Source of the DNA: Pseudorhodoferax sp. Leaf274
GTDB taxonomy: Bacteria > Pseudomonadota > Gammaproteobacteria > Burkholderiales > Burkholderiaceae_C
NCBI RefSeq assembly: GCF_001422445.1
Contig: NZ_LMNA01000003.1
Span: 90,143 to 154,142, forward strand
Direction: 5' to 3'
Length of the DNA: 64,000 bases
The notes under the pieces are model-generated. The model was not told the origin of the DNA and ran no database searches. It saw only the letters and a list, made by a program, of their open reading frames with translations. Below are positions 41,441 through 52,299 of this stretch, one piece after another; position 1 is the first letter of the stretch, and each line of letters starts with the position of its first letter. The position numbers were made by a program, and so were the translations under genes.

Positions 41441-42334
41441 TTACAGCTTGGACTTGAGCAGCTTGCCCAGTTCCGAGAAGTTGCGCGTGATCGTGAAGCC
41501 GCACTCTTCCATGATGGCCAGCTTGGCGTCGGCCGTGTCGGCACCGCCGGAGATCAGAGCACCGGCATGGCCCATGCGCTTGCCGGGAGGCGCGGTCACG
41601 CCGGCGATGAAGCCGACCACCGGCTTCTTCATGTTTTCCTTGCACCAGCGGGCGGCATCCGCCTCGTCCGGGCCGCCGATCTCGCCGATCATGATCACGG
41701 CGTCCGTTTCCGGATCGTCGTTGAAGGCCTGCATCACGTCGATGTGCTTCAGGCCGTTGATCGGGTCGCCACCGATGCCGACGGCGCTGGACTGGCCCAG
41801 GCCGATCTCGGTCAGCATGGCCACGGCTTCATAGGTCAGCGTGCCGGAGCGCGAGACCACGCCCACGCGGCCCTTGCGGTGGATGTGGCCGGGCATGATG
41901 CCGATCTTGATTTCGTCAGGCGTGATCAGGCCGGGGCAGTTGGGGCCCAGCAGCAGCGTCTTCTTGCCGCCGGCGGCTTCCTTGGCCTTCATCTTGTTGC
42001 GCACTTCCAGCATGTCCCGGACCGGGATGCCTTCGGTGATGCAGATGGCCATGTCCAGGTCGGCCTCGACGGCTTCCCAGATCGCGGCCGCCGCGCCCGG
42101 GGGCGGCACGTAGATCACCGACACGGTGGCGCCGGTCTGCTGGGCGGCTTCCTTGACGGAGGCGTAGATCGGGATGTTGAAGATCGACTCGCCGGCCTTC
42201 TTCGGGTTCACGCCGGCGACGAAAGCGTTCTTGCCGTTCGCGTATTCCTGGCACTTTTCCGTGTGGAACTGGCCGGTCTTGCCGGTGATGCCCTGGGTGA
42301 TGACCTTGGTGTCTTTGTTGATGTAGATCGACAT
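41441..42334 (-). CDS. sucD: Succinyl-CoA synthetase alpha subunit
   Basis: The 297-residue TCA-cycle subunit has the CoA-binding TGKTGQFHT near residue 20 and the phosphorylated histidine in [11 protein letters not shown] (about His256). It forms succinate and ATP from succinyl-CoA together with SucB's partner SucC. It follows sucC by nine bases. Confidence 0.97.
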   Translation of the reverse strand: MSIYINKDTKVITQGITGKTGQFHTEKCQEYANGKNAFVAGVNPKKAGESIFNIPIYASVKEAAQQTGATVSVIYVPPPGAAAAIWEAVEADLDMAICITEGIPVRDMLEVRNKMKAKEAAGGKKTLLLGPNCPGLITPDEIKIGIMPGHIHRKGRVGVVSRSGTLTYEAVAMLTEIGLGQSSAVGIGGDPINGLKHIDVMQAFNDDPETDAVIMIGEIGGPDEADAARWCKENMKKPVVGFIAGVTAPPGKRMGHAGALISGGADTADAKLAIMEECGFTITRNFSELGKLLKSKL

Positions 42335-42343
42335 GACGCTTCC

Positions 42344-43507
<1,164 letters not shown>

Positions 43508-43675
43508 GAGGAGGTCTCTCGGAAGAGGGTTGGGGACGGAGAGGCGAAAACTGGGTTCGCTGTTGTCCACCAGCGACGGATGCTTGACAACCAGACGGCG
43601 GACAGCCGGCGACTGTATCATGGTGCGCTGCACCAATTTCGTGCGGTCAACACGTACTTCTACCGAGCGAACACC

Positions 43676-44599
43676 ATGGCAAAAGTCTTCATCGATGGCG
43701 AAGCCGGCACCACCGGCCTACAGATCCGCGAGCGGCTGCAGGCCATGCCGCAGATCGAAGTGGTCAGCATCGCGCCCGAGTTGCGCAAGGATGTGGCGGC
43801 CAAGCGCGATCTGATGGCGGGTGTCGATCTCGTGGTGCTGTGCCTGCACGACGATGCAGCGATCGAGTCGGTGGCGCTGATCGACCAACTGCAGGGCAAG
43901 AAGCCCAAGATCGTCGATGCCTCCACAGCCCACCGCGTCAATCCAGCCTGGGTCTTCGGCTTTCCGGAACTCGTGGCGGGCCATGCGCAGAAGGTCGCGC
44001 AGGCCGACCGCGTGGCCAACCCGGGCTGCTACGCCACCGGCGCCATCGCCATCGTGCGGCCGCTGGTCGACGCCGGACTGCTGCCCGCCGATTTCCCGAT
44101 TGCATTGCCGTCCGTCAGTGGCTATTCCGGCGGCGGCCGCACCATGATCGAGGCCTACGAGAAAAACGAGGCCCCGCTCTTCGAGACCTACGCGCTGGGC
44201 CTCAAGCACAAGCACATCCCCGAGATCATGCAGTACACGGGGCTCACGCGCCGCCCGGTGTTCATCCCCTCGGTGGGCAACTTCCGCCAAGGCATGCTGG
44301 TGCAACTGCCGCTGCACCTGGACGACCTGCCGGGCAAGCCGCGCGCGGCCGATCTGCACGGTGCGCTGGCCAGCCACTACGCCAAGAGCAACACGCCCGA
44401 GCAATTCGTGCAGGTGCTGCCGCCGACCGAGAGCGGCAAGCTCGATGCGCTGGCGCTCAACGACACCAACCGGCTCGAGATCCGCGTGTTCCCGAACGAG
44501 GATGCGCGCCATGCCGTCGTCATCGCGCGGCTGGATAACCTGGGCAAGGGCGCCAGCGGCGCGGCGGTGCAGAACCTGAAGCTGATGCTGGGCCTGTGA
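43676..44599 (+). CDS. argC: N-acetyl-gamma-glutamyl-phosphate reductase, type 2
   Basis: The 307-residue enzyme of arginine synthesis is of the short type 2. It has [17 protein letters not shown] at the N-terminus and the catalytic Cys118 in [11 protein letters not shown]. It is divergent from sucC and six bases from the convergent MFS gene. The ATG at 43676 was chosen by similarity; the same frame is open for about 2 kb upstream opposite sucCD, which is a shadow. Confidence 0.95.
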   Translation: MAKVFIDGEAGTTGLQIRERLQAMPQIEVVSIAPELRKDVAAKRDLMAGVDLVVLCLHDDAAIESVALIDQLQGKKPKIVDASTAHRVNPAWVFGFPELVAGHAQKVAQADRVANPGCYATGAIAIVRPLVDAGLLPADFPIALPSVSGYSGGGRTMIEAYEKNEAPLFETYALGLKHKHIPEIMQYTGLTRRPVFIPSVGNFRQGMLVQLPLHLDDLPGKPRAADLHGALASHYAKSNTPEQFVQVLPPTESGKLDALALNDTNRLEIRVFPNEDARHAVVIARLDNLGKGASGAAVQNLKLMLGL

Positions 44600-44605
44600 G
44601 CCCGC

Positions 44606-45814
44606 TCAGGGCCTGGCGCCCGGCCGCGGGCTGAAGGCATAGGGCAGCGCGCCAAGAAGCACCAGCGCACCGGCACAGCCGAAGATGGCCGACCAGGTCC
44701 ACTCCAGCGTCCAGCCGGCGCGCTGGCCGGTGTCGGCGATCTGGCCGAAGGCCCAGGCTGTGAGGGCGGAGCCCAGGAACACGAAACTGTTGAGTACGCC
44801 CAGGCCGCGCCCGCGCAGCGCTGGCGGCAGCAGTTCGCGGCCGTGCGTCATGACCAGCGGATGCAGCATGCCGATGGTCACAAGCAGCGCCATCGGCGCC
44901 AGGTGCGCCAGCATGGCGCCGCCGCCGGGCCACGCCACCAGCACCAGCGCGCCAGCCAGTGACAGCAGCGTCCATGCGAGCACGGTCGCGCGCAAGCCGT
45001 TGCGGCGTACCAGCCGCGGCAACAGCAGGGCGGTGCCGAAGCAGGCGATGGTCACGGCCGACAGTGCCAGGCCCCGCCCTTGCGTCTGCAGTCCGAACAG
45101 GTCTGCCAGGTAGGGGCCGCCCCAGGCATTGCGGAAGCTGGTGCCGGCCGCCATCGCCACGCACAGGGGAATCAGTGTCCACAGCGCCGGCCGCAGCAGC
45201 AGCGCGGCGCTGGAGCCCAGCATGGCGATCGGCGTCTCGTGGCGCGCGTCCGCATCGCCCTCGTCGTGCAGCGTGCGCCACACGGCCACGCTGGCCACCA
45301 GCATGCACAGCCCTGCCAGCGCCAACGCGGGGCGCCAACCGAAGTGCTGTGCCACCCAGCCCAGCGGCAGCGTGGCGCACAGCGCGCCCAGCATGCCGGT
45401 GGCGTTGGCGCGGCCGACGAAGGCCACGTACTGCGTGCTGGGCAGCTGCGCCCCGGCGTAGTGCATGAGGCCCATGAACACGGGCGCGCAGGCCAGGCCC
45501 AGGCCGGCCTGGGCCAGCATGGCCGTCGGCCCGTCGGGTGCGAGCACGAACAGCGCCGAGGAGAACACGCCGATCGACATCAGCCAGCGCGTGGGCCGGC
45601 CCACGCCGTAGCGGTCGAACGCGATGCCGACCGGGATCTGCGCGACCGCGAACGACAGGAAGAAGCACGAGGACAGCAGGCCGAAGCCGGCGGCGGACAG
45701 GCCCAGGTCGCGTTGCAGTTCGGGCGCGATCACGGCCAGGCAGCTGCGGAAGAACTGGCTCAAGCCGAAGGCGAAGGTCAGGGTGCCCAGGGCGCGGGCG
45801 GAAGATGCGGGCAT
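44606..45814 (-). CDS. MFS transporter
   Basis: The 402-residue protein has about twelve helices in two halves. A major-facilitator A motif is seen as GIAFDRYGVGRPT after helix 2, with AVIAPELQRDLGLS in the first loop. The substrate is unknown. Its start abuts the recX stop codon on the same strand, so it may be expressed from the recA operon. Confidence 0.87.
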   Translation of the reverse strand: MPASSARALGTLTFAFGLSQFFRSCLAVIAPELQRDLGLSAAGFGLLSSCFFLSFAVAQIPVGIAFDRYGVGRPTRWLMSIGVFSSALFVLAPDGPTAMLAQAGLGLACAPVFMGLMHYAGAQLPSTQYVAFVGRANATGMLGALCATLPLGWVAQHFGWRPALALAGLCMLVASVAVWRTLHDEGDADARHETPIAMLGSSAALLLRPALWTLIPLCVAMAAGTSFRNAWGGPYLADLFGLQTQGRGLALSAVTIACFGTALLLPRLVRRNGLRATVLAWTLLSLAGALVLVAWPGGGAMLAHLAPMALLVTIGMLHPLVMTHGRELLPPALRGRGLGVLNSFVFLGSALTAWAFGQIADTGQRAGWTLEWTWSAIFGCAGALVLLGALPYAFSPRPGARP

Positions 45815-46269
45815 TCAGTCCGCATTGTCGGGCCGGTACCGAAGCACCCGCGTCACCACTGCGCTGGAGAAACCGCGCGCCAGCAGGAAGCGGCTCTGCC
45901 GGGCATGCTCGCGCGCATCGGTCGCCGCCTCGAAGCGGCGCTGCCACAGCGCCAGCGCACGATCGAACTCGCTGTCGGCCAGGCCCGCCACGGCTTGGGC
46001 GATGGCCTCGGGCGCGACCCCCTTGTGCTGCAGTTCCCGGCGCAGCCGCAGCGCGCCGTATTGCGCTGCGCGCTGGTGCAGCACCGACTCGACCACGCGC
46101 GCCTCGCTGATGAAGCCCTTGGCCTGCAGTTCGTCCAGCGCGCGCGCCAGTTCCTCGGGGTCTTCGGTGTGGCGCGCCAGCTTGCGCTCTAGTTCGGGGC
46201 GCGCGTGTTCACGCTGGGCCAGGTAGCGCAGCGCCCTGCCTTTCAGCGAGAGCGCTGGCCGGGCGCCGT

Positions 46270-46273
<4 letters not shown>
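45815..46273 (-). CDS. recX: Regulatory protein RecX
   Basis: The 152-residue helical protein inhibits RecA. It has [18 protein letters not shown] and RYRPDNAD-type ends and a middle [13 protein letters not shown] segment. The GTG start overlaps the recA stop (GTGA), showing coupling to recA. Confidence 0.92.
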
Positions 46274-47325
<1,052 letters not shown>

Positions 47326-47369
47326 GGAAAAATCTCCTTGAGATCAATGACTTGCGAACTGCACCCGAA

Positions 47370-47385
47370 CTGTGGCTATGTACTG
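47370..47385. promoter_or_regulatory. Candidate SOS (LexA) box before recA
   Basis: CTGT, eight bases, then ACTG matches the CTGT-N8-ACAG consensus at seven of eight fixed positions. It lies 45 bases before the recA start, where a LexA operator is expected. The divergent MarR gene could also be affected. Confidence 0.5.
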
Positions 47386-47421
47386 TCTGGATGCCTGACC
47401 AGTAGTGTAGCGCACGTGTCT

Positions 47422-47432
47422 ATTCTGAGAAT
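47422..47432. promoter_or_regulatory. Palindrome before MarR-type gene
   Basis: ATTCTGAGAAT is a perfect 11-base palindrome 36 bases before the MarR-type start, in an AT-rich stretch. It is a plausible autoregulatory site but rests on symmetry alone. Confidence 0.3.
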
Positions 47433-47467
47433 CGAATTTTTTAGTCAGTTTGCCTTACGATAAAACC

Positions 47468-47944
47468 ATGCAAACCCCCGACCTCGGCGACGCCTGGCGC
47501 ACCACACACCTGGGCCGTCTTCTGGGCGATGCATTGCGCCGTTTCGACATGCGCGTGCTGGCCCTGATGGCGCACGACGTGCAGGTGCCGCTGGCCCTGT
47601 CCAACCTGGCGGCGCGGGCCCAGGTCAGCGCCGCCCATGTGCACATCACGCGGCACCTGGACGAGGGCGGCACGCGGCCCGGCGTGCTGGCCGAGCGCGC
47701 CGGCATGAGTAAGCAGGCCATGGGCGATCTGATCGCGCAGTGCGAAGCCTGGGGCCTGGTCACGCGGGCCGCGGACCCGCACGATGCGCGTGCCCGCGTG
47801 GTGCGCTTCACCCCGGATGGCCTGGCCTGGCAACAGGCCTTCCGCGGCGCGCTGGCGCAGGCCGAGGCCGAGTTCCGCGACGCCGTGGGCGCCGAGGTGG
47901 CGACCGTGGTCGCGCTCGGGCTCGAGGCCTATGCCGGCTCCTAG
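47468..47944 (+). CDS. MarR family transcriptional regulator
   Basis: The 158-residue protein has a winged helix-turn-helix, with RPGVLAERAGMSKQAMGDLI as the recognition region and GLVTRAADPHDARARVV as the wing. A TTG at 47450 would add six residues; neither start has a ribosome site. It precedes a two-component system by 33 bases. The ligand is unknown. Confidence 0.85.
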   Translation: MQTPDLGDAWRTTHLGRLLGDALRRFDMRVLALMAHDVQVPLALSNLAARAQVSAAHVHITRHLDEGGTRPGVLAERAGMSKQAMGDLIAQCEAWGLVTRAADPHDARARVVRFTPDGLAWQQAFRGALAQAEAEFRDAVGAEVATVVALGLEAYAGS

Positions 47945-47977
47945 AATCCGATGCTTCGCGCAACCTGGAGAGACACC

Positions 47978-48652
47978 ATGCGCATATTGATCGCCGAGGA
48001 TGACCAGGTGCTGGCCGATGGCCTGCTACGCGCGCTGCGCAGCTCCGGCGCGGCCGTGGACCATGTGGCCAGCGGCAGCGAGGCCGATGCCGCATTGCGC
48101 ACCAGCAGCCAGTTCGACCTGCTGATCCTGGACCTGGGCCTGCCCCGCATGCATGGTTTGGAAGTGCTGCGCGCGCTGCGCGGGCGCGGCTCGGCGCTGC
48201 CGGTGTTGATCCTCACGGCGGCCGACAGCGTGGAAGAGCGCGTCAAGGGCCTGGACTACGGCGCCGACGACTACATGGCCAAGCCGTTCTCGCTGCAGGA
48301 GCTCGAGGCCCGCGTGCGCGCGCTCACGCGGCGCGGCACCGGCGCCACCAGCAGCTCGATCCGCCATGGCCCCCTGGAGTACGACCAGGCCGGCCGCGTG
48401 GCCACCATCGACGGCCGCATGGTCGAGCTGTCGGCACGCGAGCTGGGCCTGCTCGAGGTGCTGCTGCAGCGCGCCGGCCGCCTGGTCAGCAAGGACCAGC
48501 TGGTCGAGCGGCTGTGCGAATGGGGCGAGGAGGTCTCGACCAACGCCATCGAGGTCTACATCCACCGCCTGCGCAAGAAGATCGAGAAGGGCCCGATCCG
48601 CATCGCCACGGTGCGCGGCCTGGGCTACTGCCTCGAGAAAATCAGCGTGTGA
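47978..48652 (+). CDS. OmpR-family response regulator
   Basis: The 224-residue protein has a receiver domain (acidic pair 8-9, phosphorylated Asp52, Lys102 in DDYMAKPF) and a C-terminal OmpR winged helix ending in RGLGYCLEKI. A GGAG site precedes ATG 47978. It overlaps the kinase gene by four bases. It resembles the TctD/QseB group, and such pairs often control carboxylate uptake or envelope functions; the target is unknown here. Confidence 0.93.
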   Translation: MRILIAEDDQVLADGLLRALRSSGAAVDHVASGSEADAALRTSSQFDLLILDLGLPRMHGLEVLRALRGRGSALPVLILTAADSVEERVKGLDYGADDYMAKPFSLQELEARVRALTRRGTGATSSSIRHGPLEYDQAGRVATIDGRMVELSARELGLLEVLLQRAGRLVSKDQLVERLCEWGEEVSTNAIEVYIHRLRKKIEKGPIRIATVRGLGYCLEKISV

Positions 48653-50094
48653 AGATCTTCCAGCGCGAGCAGCGTTCGCTGTTCGGCGAGATCCTGGATT
48701 GGATGCTCACGCCGCTGCTGCTGCTGTGGCCGGTCAGCCTGGTGCTGACCTGGCTGGTGGCCCAGGGCATCGCAGGCAACCCGTTCGACCGCGCGCTGGA
48801 ACACAACGTGCGCACACTGGCCCAGCAGGTGGCGCTGCCCAAGGGCGGGCGTTTGCAGTTCAGCCTGCCGCCGCCGGCGCACGAAATCCTGCGCGCCGAC
48901 GAGTCCGACCAGGTGTTCTACCAGGTGCTGGGCCCCCGCGGCGAGCTGCTGGCCGGCGAACGCGAACTGGCGCTTCCGCGCGATGCCGAGCGCCCGCAGC
49001 CCGGCGAGGTGCGGCTGCGCGACGACGAGCTGCGCGGCCTGGGCCTGCGCGTGGCCTACACCTGGGTGGCGTTGGACAGCGCCGGCCAGGCGGTGCTGGT
49101 GCAGGTGGCCGAGACGCGCGAGAAACGCTCGGTGCTGGCCGCCGAGATCATCAAGGGCGTGATGCTGCCGCAGTTCGTGATCCTGCCGCTGGCCGTGCTG
49201 CTGGTCTGGCTGGCGCTGGTGCGCGGCATCAAGCCGCTGTCCGAACTGGAGGAGCGCATCCGCGCGCGCAAGCCCGATGACCTGTCGCCGCTGGACGACC
49301 GCACCGTGCCGCTGGAGGTGGCGCCGCTGGTGTCCTCCGTCAATGACCTGCTCACCAGGCTCAAGGACTCCATCGCCACGCAAAAGCGCTTTCTGGCCGA
49401 CGCCGCGCACCAGCTCAAGACCCCGCTCGCGGGGCTGCGCATGCAGGCCGACCTGGCGCAGCGCGAGGGCGCCAACGCCGACGAGCTCAAGCAGTCGCTG
49501 CTGCAGATCCGCCGCTCCAGCATGCGCGCCACGCACACCGTCAACCAGCTGCTGGCGCTGGCGCGCGCCGAGAACGCCGGCGCACCGATCACGCGCCAGC
49601 CCTGCGACCTCGCGCGGCTCGTCATGGACGTGGTGCAGGAGGCGCTGCCGCGCGCCATGGACAAGTCGCTGGACCTGGGCTACGACGGTGCCCTGCCCGG
49701 GGCGGCCGGCGTGCAGCTCGAAGGCAACGCCACGCTGCTCAAGGAACTCGTGCGCAACCTGGTCGACAACGCGATCGCCTACACGCCCTCGCGCCCGGAC
49801 CGGCCTGGCGTGGTGACCGCGCGCGTGCTGGCAGCCGACGGCGACGGCCCGCTGCGGCTGCAGGTGGAGGATTCGGGGCCCGGCATCCCGGTGGCAGAGC
49901 GCGAACTGGTGTTCCAGCCGTTCTACCGCGCGCTCGGCACCGATGCCGACGGCTCCGGCCTGGGCCTGCCCATCGTGCGCGAGATCGCCGGCCACCATGG
50001 TGCGGCCGTGGCACTGCGCGATGCGCATCCGGGCCAGCAACCGCCTGGCACCTGCTTGGAAGTGCGCTTCGGCCCGGAACCTGCGCGCGGCTGA
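48649..50094 (+). CDS. Sensor histidine kinase, TctE-like
   Basis: The 481-residue kinase starts at GTG inside the end of the response-regulator gene (GTGA overlap). It has two membrane helices (about 18-40 and 170-192) around a periplasmic domain of the kind found in TctE, His254 in DAAHQLKTPLAGL, the N box NLVDNAIAYTP, the G1 box DSGPGIP and the G2 box GSGLGLPIV. It is the cognate kinase of the upstream regulator. A Bug-type binding protein lies 5 kb away but is not adjacent. Confidence 0.92.
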   Translation: MKIFQREQRSLFGEILDWMLTPLLLLWPVSLVLTWLVAQGIAGNPFDRALEHNVRTLAQQVALPKGGRLQFSLPPPAHEILRADESDQVFYQVLGPRGELLAGERELALPRDAERPQPGEVRLRDDELRGLGLRVAYTWVALDSAGQAVLVQVAETREKRSVLAAEIIKGVMLPQFVILPLAVLLVWLALVRGIKPLSELEERIRARKPDDLSPLDDRTVPLEVAPLVSSVNDLLTRLKDSIATQKRFLADAAHQLKTPLAGLRMQADLAQREGANADELKQSLLQIRRSSMRATHTVNQLLALARAENAGAPITRQPCDLARLVMDVVQEALPRAMDKSLDLGYDGALPGAAGVQLEGNATLLKELVRNLVDNAIAYTPSRPDRPGVVTARVLAADGDGPLRLQVEDSGPGIPVAERELVFQPFYRALGTDADGSGLGLPIVREIAGHHGAAVALRDAHPGQQPPGTCLEVRFGPEPARG

Positions 50095-50114
50095 CGCGCC
50101 GGCGTTCTCCAGGC

Positions 50115-50849
50115 TCAGCAGGGCGCCAACAGTCGGCCCGCCAGCAGGCCCTGCACCTGCTCGCGCAGCGCGGCATCGGCGGCCGGCAGGCGCAGCCGCG
50201 CCGACTGGGGCTCGCGGTGGTCCACCACCACGCGCGCCGTGCGCACGCCGCGGCGCGTCAGCTGCGCCAGGTGCTCCTGGGCCGCCTCTTGGGTCGAGAA
50301 CACGCCCAGCGACAGGCCCGGCGCGAGCCCGGCCTGGGTGGCCGGGGCCGTGTCCACGCGCAGCGCCCGCAGCTCTGCGCGCTTCTTCTCCAGCGCATCG
50401 GCGTCGCTGTAGCGGCCCATGTAGACGATCCAGCGGTCCGGCGGCGCGATGGGGTCCAGCGACCAGGCTGCCGCCGGCAGGCCGCCGGCCGCCAGGGCCT
50501 GGCGCAGGGCCTGGGCCTGGGCGTTGTCGAAGGGGCCGGCCTGCAGGCAGGCCGCGGCAGGTGCCGGGGCTTCGGCCTGCGGGACAGGGGGAGCCGCGGG
50601 AGCCGGTTGCGGCTCGGGGACGGCCGAGGCTGCAGGGGCCGAGGGGGCCAAGGGGGCGGCAGGCGACGCAGAGGCCGTGGCACTCGCTGGTGCCACGCGC
50701 AAGGCCTCGGGCCGGATCTGCTGCGCCAGCCGCTGCGGTTCGCGCGCCGAGTCCGGCGCCAGCCCCACCGGCGCCAGCAGGCCTTGCGACCAGGCGAAGT
50801 AGGCGCAGTTGGCGAACAGCAGGGCCAGGGCCGTGGTCCGCAGCAGCAT
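50115..50849 (-). CDS. SPOR domain protein
   Basis: The 244-residue protein has an N-terminal membrane helix (residues 3-22), a long Ala/Pro-rich periplasmic linker (residues 50-98) and a SPOR-like peptidoglycan-binding region (about 100-220; LQAGPFDNAQAQALRQAL and VYMGRYSDADAL, with a second related segment GVFSTQEAAQEHL). Such proteins act at the division septum. It follows birA by two bases. Confidence 0.85.
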   Translation of the reverse strand: MLLRTTALALLFANCAYFAWSQGLLAPVGLAPDSAREPQRLAQQIRPEALRVAPASATASASPAAPLAPSAPAASAVPEPQPAPAAPPVPQAEAPAPAAACLQAGPFDNAQAQALRQALAAGGLPAAAWSLDPIAPPDRWIVYMGRYSDADALEKKRAELRALRVDTAPATQAGLAPGLSLGVFSTQEAAQEHLAQLTRRGVRTARVVVDHREPQSARLRLPAADAALREQVQGLLAGRLLAPC

Positions 50850-50851
50850 GC

Positions 50852-51607
50852 TCAGGCCTTCACCGGCCGGACGCTGACTTCCGAGCTGCTGATGCGCTGC
50901 AGCCCCGCCGCGGTCTGCACGCGCAGCGCGCCATCGGGGTCCACGCCGTCGCCCACGCCCTCGGTGCCGTCGGACAGGCGCAGCAGCCGGCCCTGGAGCA
51001 GGTCGCGCGCCTCGAACGCGGCGCGGAACGGCGCGAAGCCCTCGGCCTCGAAACGCTGCACCGCCTGCACCAACGGCAGCGCCAGCGCGCGCAACGCCTG
51101 GCCGGCGTCCCAGCCGGGCTGCAGTTCGGCCAGCGCCGCAGGCGGCGTCGACAGGCCCTCGGCAGGACGTGCCGCGATGTTGAGACCGATGCCGATGATG
51201 GCGTGGCGCACACCGCTGGCCGCCACGGTCTCGATCAGGATGCCGCCGAGCTTGCGGTCATCGAACCACAAGTCGTTGGGCCACTTGAGCCGCAGCGCCG
51301 GGTGCAGCGCCCCCGCCACGGCCACGCCCACGGCCAGCGACAGGCCCGACCAGTCGGCAGGCGCCAGCGGCAACGCCAGCGACACGGCCAGCGAACTGCC
51401 CACCTCGGCCTGCCAGGGCCGGCCCATGCGGCCACGGCCGGCGGTCTGGCGCTCGGCCACGAGCAGGGTCGGCTCAGGCCGGCCGGCGCGGATGCGGCGC
51501 ATCAGCTCGTTGCTGGTGGAATCCACCTGCGGCAGCACCTCCACCGTGAAGCCCGGCAGCCCCGGTGCCACCGCTTCCCAGATGTCCTCGGCAGGCCAGC
51601 GCAGCAT
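50852..51607 (-). CDS. birA: Biotin-[acetyl-CoA-carboxylase] ligase
   Basis: The 251-residue ligase attaches biotin to BCCP. It has GRGRMGRPW and KWPNDLWFDDRKLGGILIE as the biotinyl-AMP site and a short C-terminal domain. The N-terminal DNA-binding domain of E. coli BirA is missing, so it is a monofunctional type. It starts two bases after the SET gene stop. Confidence 0.94.
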   Translation of the reverse strand: MLRWPAEDIWEAVAPGLPGFTVEVLPQVDSTSNELMRRIRAGRPEPTLLVAERQTAGRGRMGRPWQAEVGSSLAVSLALPLAPADWSGLSLAVGVAVAGALHPALRLKWPNDLWFDDRKLGGILIETVAASGVRHAIIGIGLNIAARPAEGLSTPPAALAELQPGWDAGQALRALALPLVQAVQRFEAEGFAPFRAAFEARDLLQGRLLRLSDGTEGVGDGVDPDGALRVQTAAGLQRISSSEVSVRPVKA

Positions 51608-51609
51608 GC

Positions 51610-52101
51610 TCAGGCCTTGCGCCGGCGCGGCTTGGGCGACAGCAGCGTGCCGCGGCAGCTCTTGGCGCCGCACCAGCAGGGGTACTCCGCCTTCAGCTTC
51701 TTGGTGTAGGGCTCGTCAATGATGAGCCCGTAGTCGTAGTTCAGCTCCTCGCCGGCGTGGATGTCGCGCAGCGCCTTGATGAAGATGCGGCCGTCCACCT
51801 CGTCGGCGATGCAATTGGGCTCGCAGGCGTGGTTGATCCAGCGCGAGGAGTTGCCGCCGTAGGTGGCGTCGATGACATGGTCTTCGTCGACGTGGAAGTA
51901 GAAGGTGTGGTTGGGGTCGCTCGGGTCGTGCGGGTGGCGGTCCTGCGCCTCCTGCCAGCTGACGATCTCGCCCACGTACTCGATGATGGTCTCGCCCTCG
52001 GCGATGTCCTGCACGGCGAACACGCCCTTGCCATGGACGCCCGAACGACGGGCCTGGATGCGGCGCGCTGGCGCAGCGGGGCGCTGGGTTTTTGAAGCCA
52101 C
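51610..52101 (-). CDS. SET domain protein
   Basis: The 163-residue protein starts at GTG. It contains a nearly complete SET domain: GVHGKGVFA, IEYVGEIVS, WINHACEPNC (the knot-forming motif) and EELNYDYG, followed by a post-SET-like CWCGAKSCRGTL. SET proteins are protein-lysine methyltransferases in eukaryotes; bacterial ones are common in Burkholderiales, with poorly known substrates. It heads a tightly spaced series with birA and the SPOR gene. Confidence 0.9.
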   Translation of the reverse strand: MASKTQRPAAPARRIQARRSGVHGKGVFAVQDIAEGETIIEYVGEIVSWQEAQDRHPHDPSDPNHTFYFHVDEDHVIDATYGGNSSRWINHACEPNCIADEVDGRIFIKALRDIHAGEELNYDYGLIIDEPYTKKLKAEYPCWCGAKSCRGTLLSPKPRRRKA

Positions 52102-52299
52102 GGCGAAACTCTGTTAGTTTAAAAAAGGCATGCGCGCATGTGCGCGAGGGGCGGATTGTAGGAGCCGCCTCCCCGGCCCTCGCCCCCTGGGGCGCGGGGC
52201 CTGTGGCCTGCTGAATTACATTCGGCACAAATTTTGGAAGGCGCTCCGGCTGGCATGCCCGCGGGCCGGCGCCGCAGAAGGACATCGCAGAGTTTCTAT

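Noticed and set aside
47978-50094. TctD/TctE pair controlling the Bug-type gene
   Set aside because: The kinase and regulator resemble TctDE, but the Bug gene is 5 kb away across six genes and a terminator, so a link cannot be claimed.
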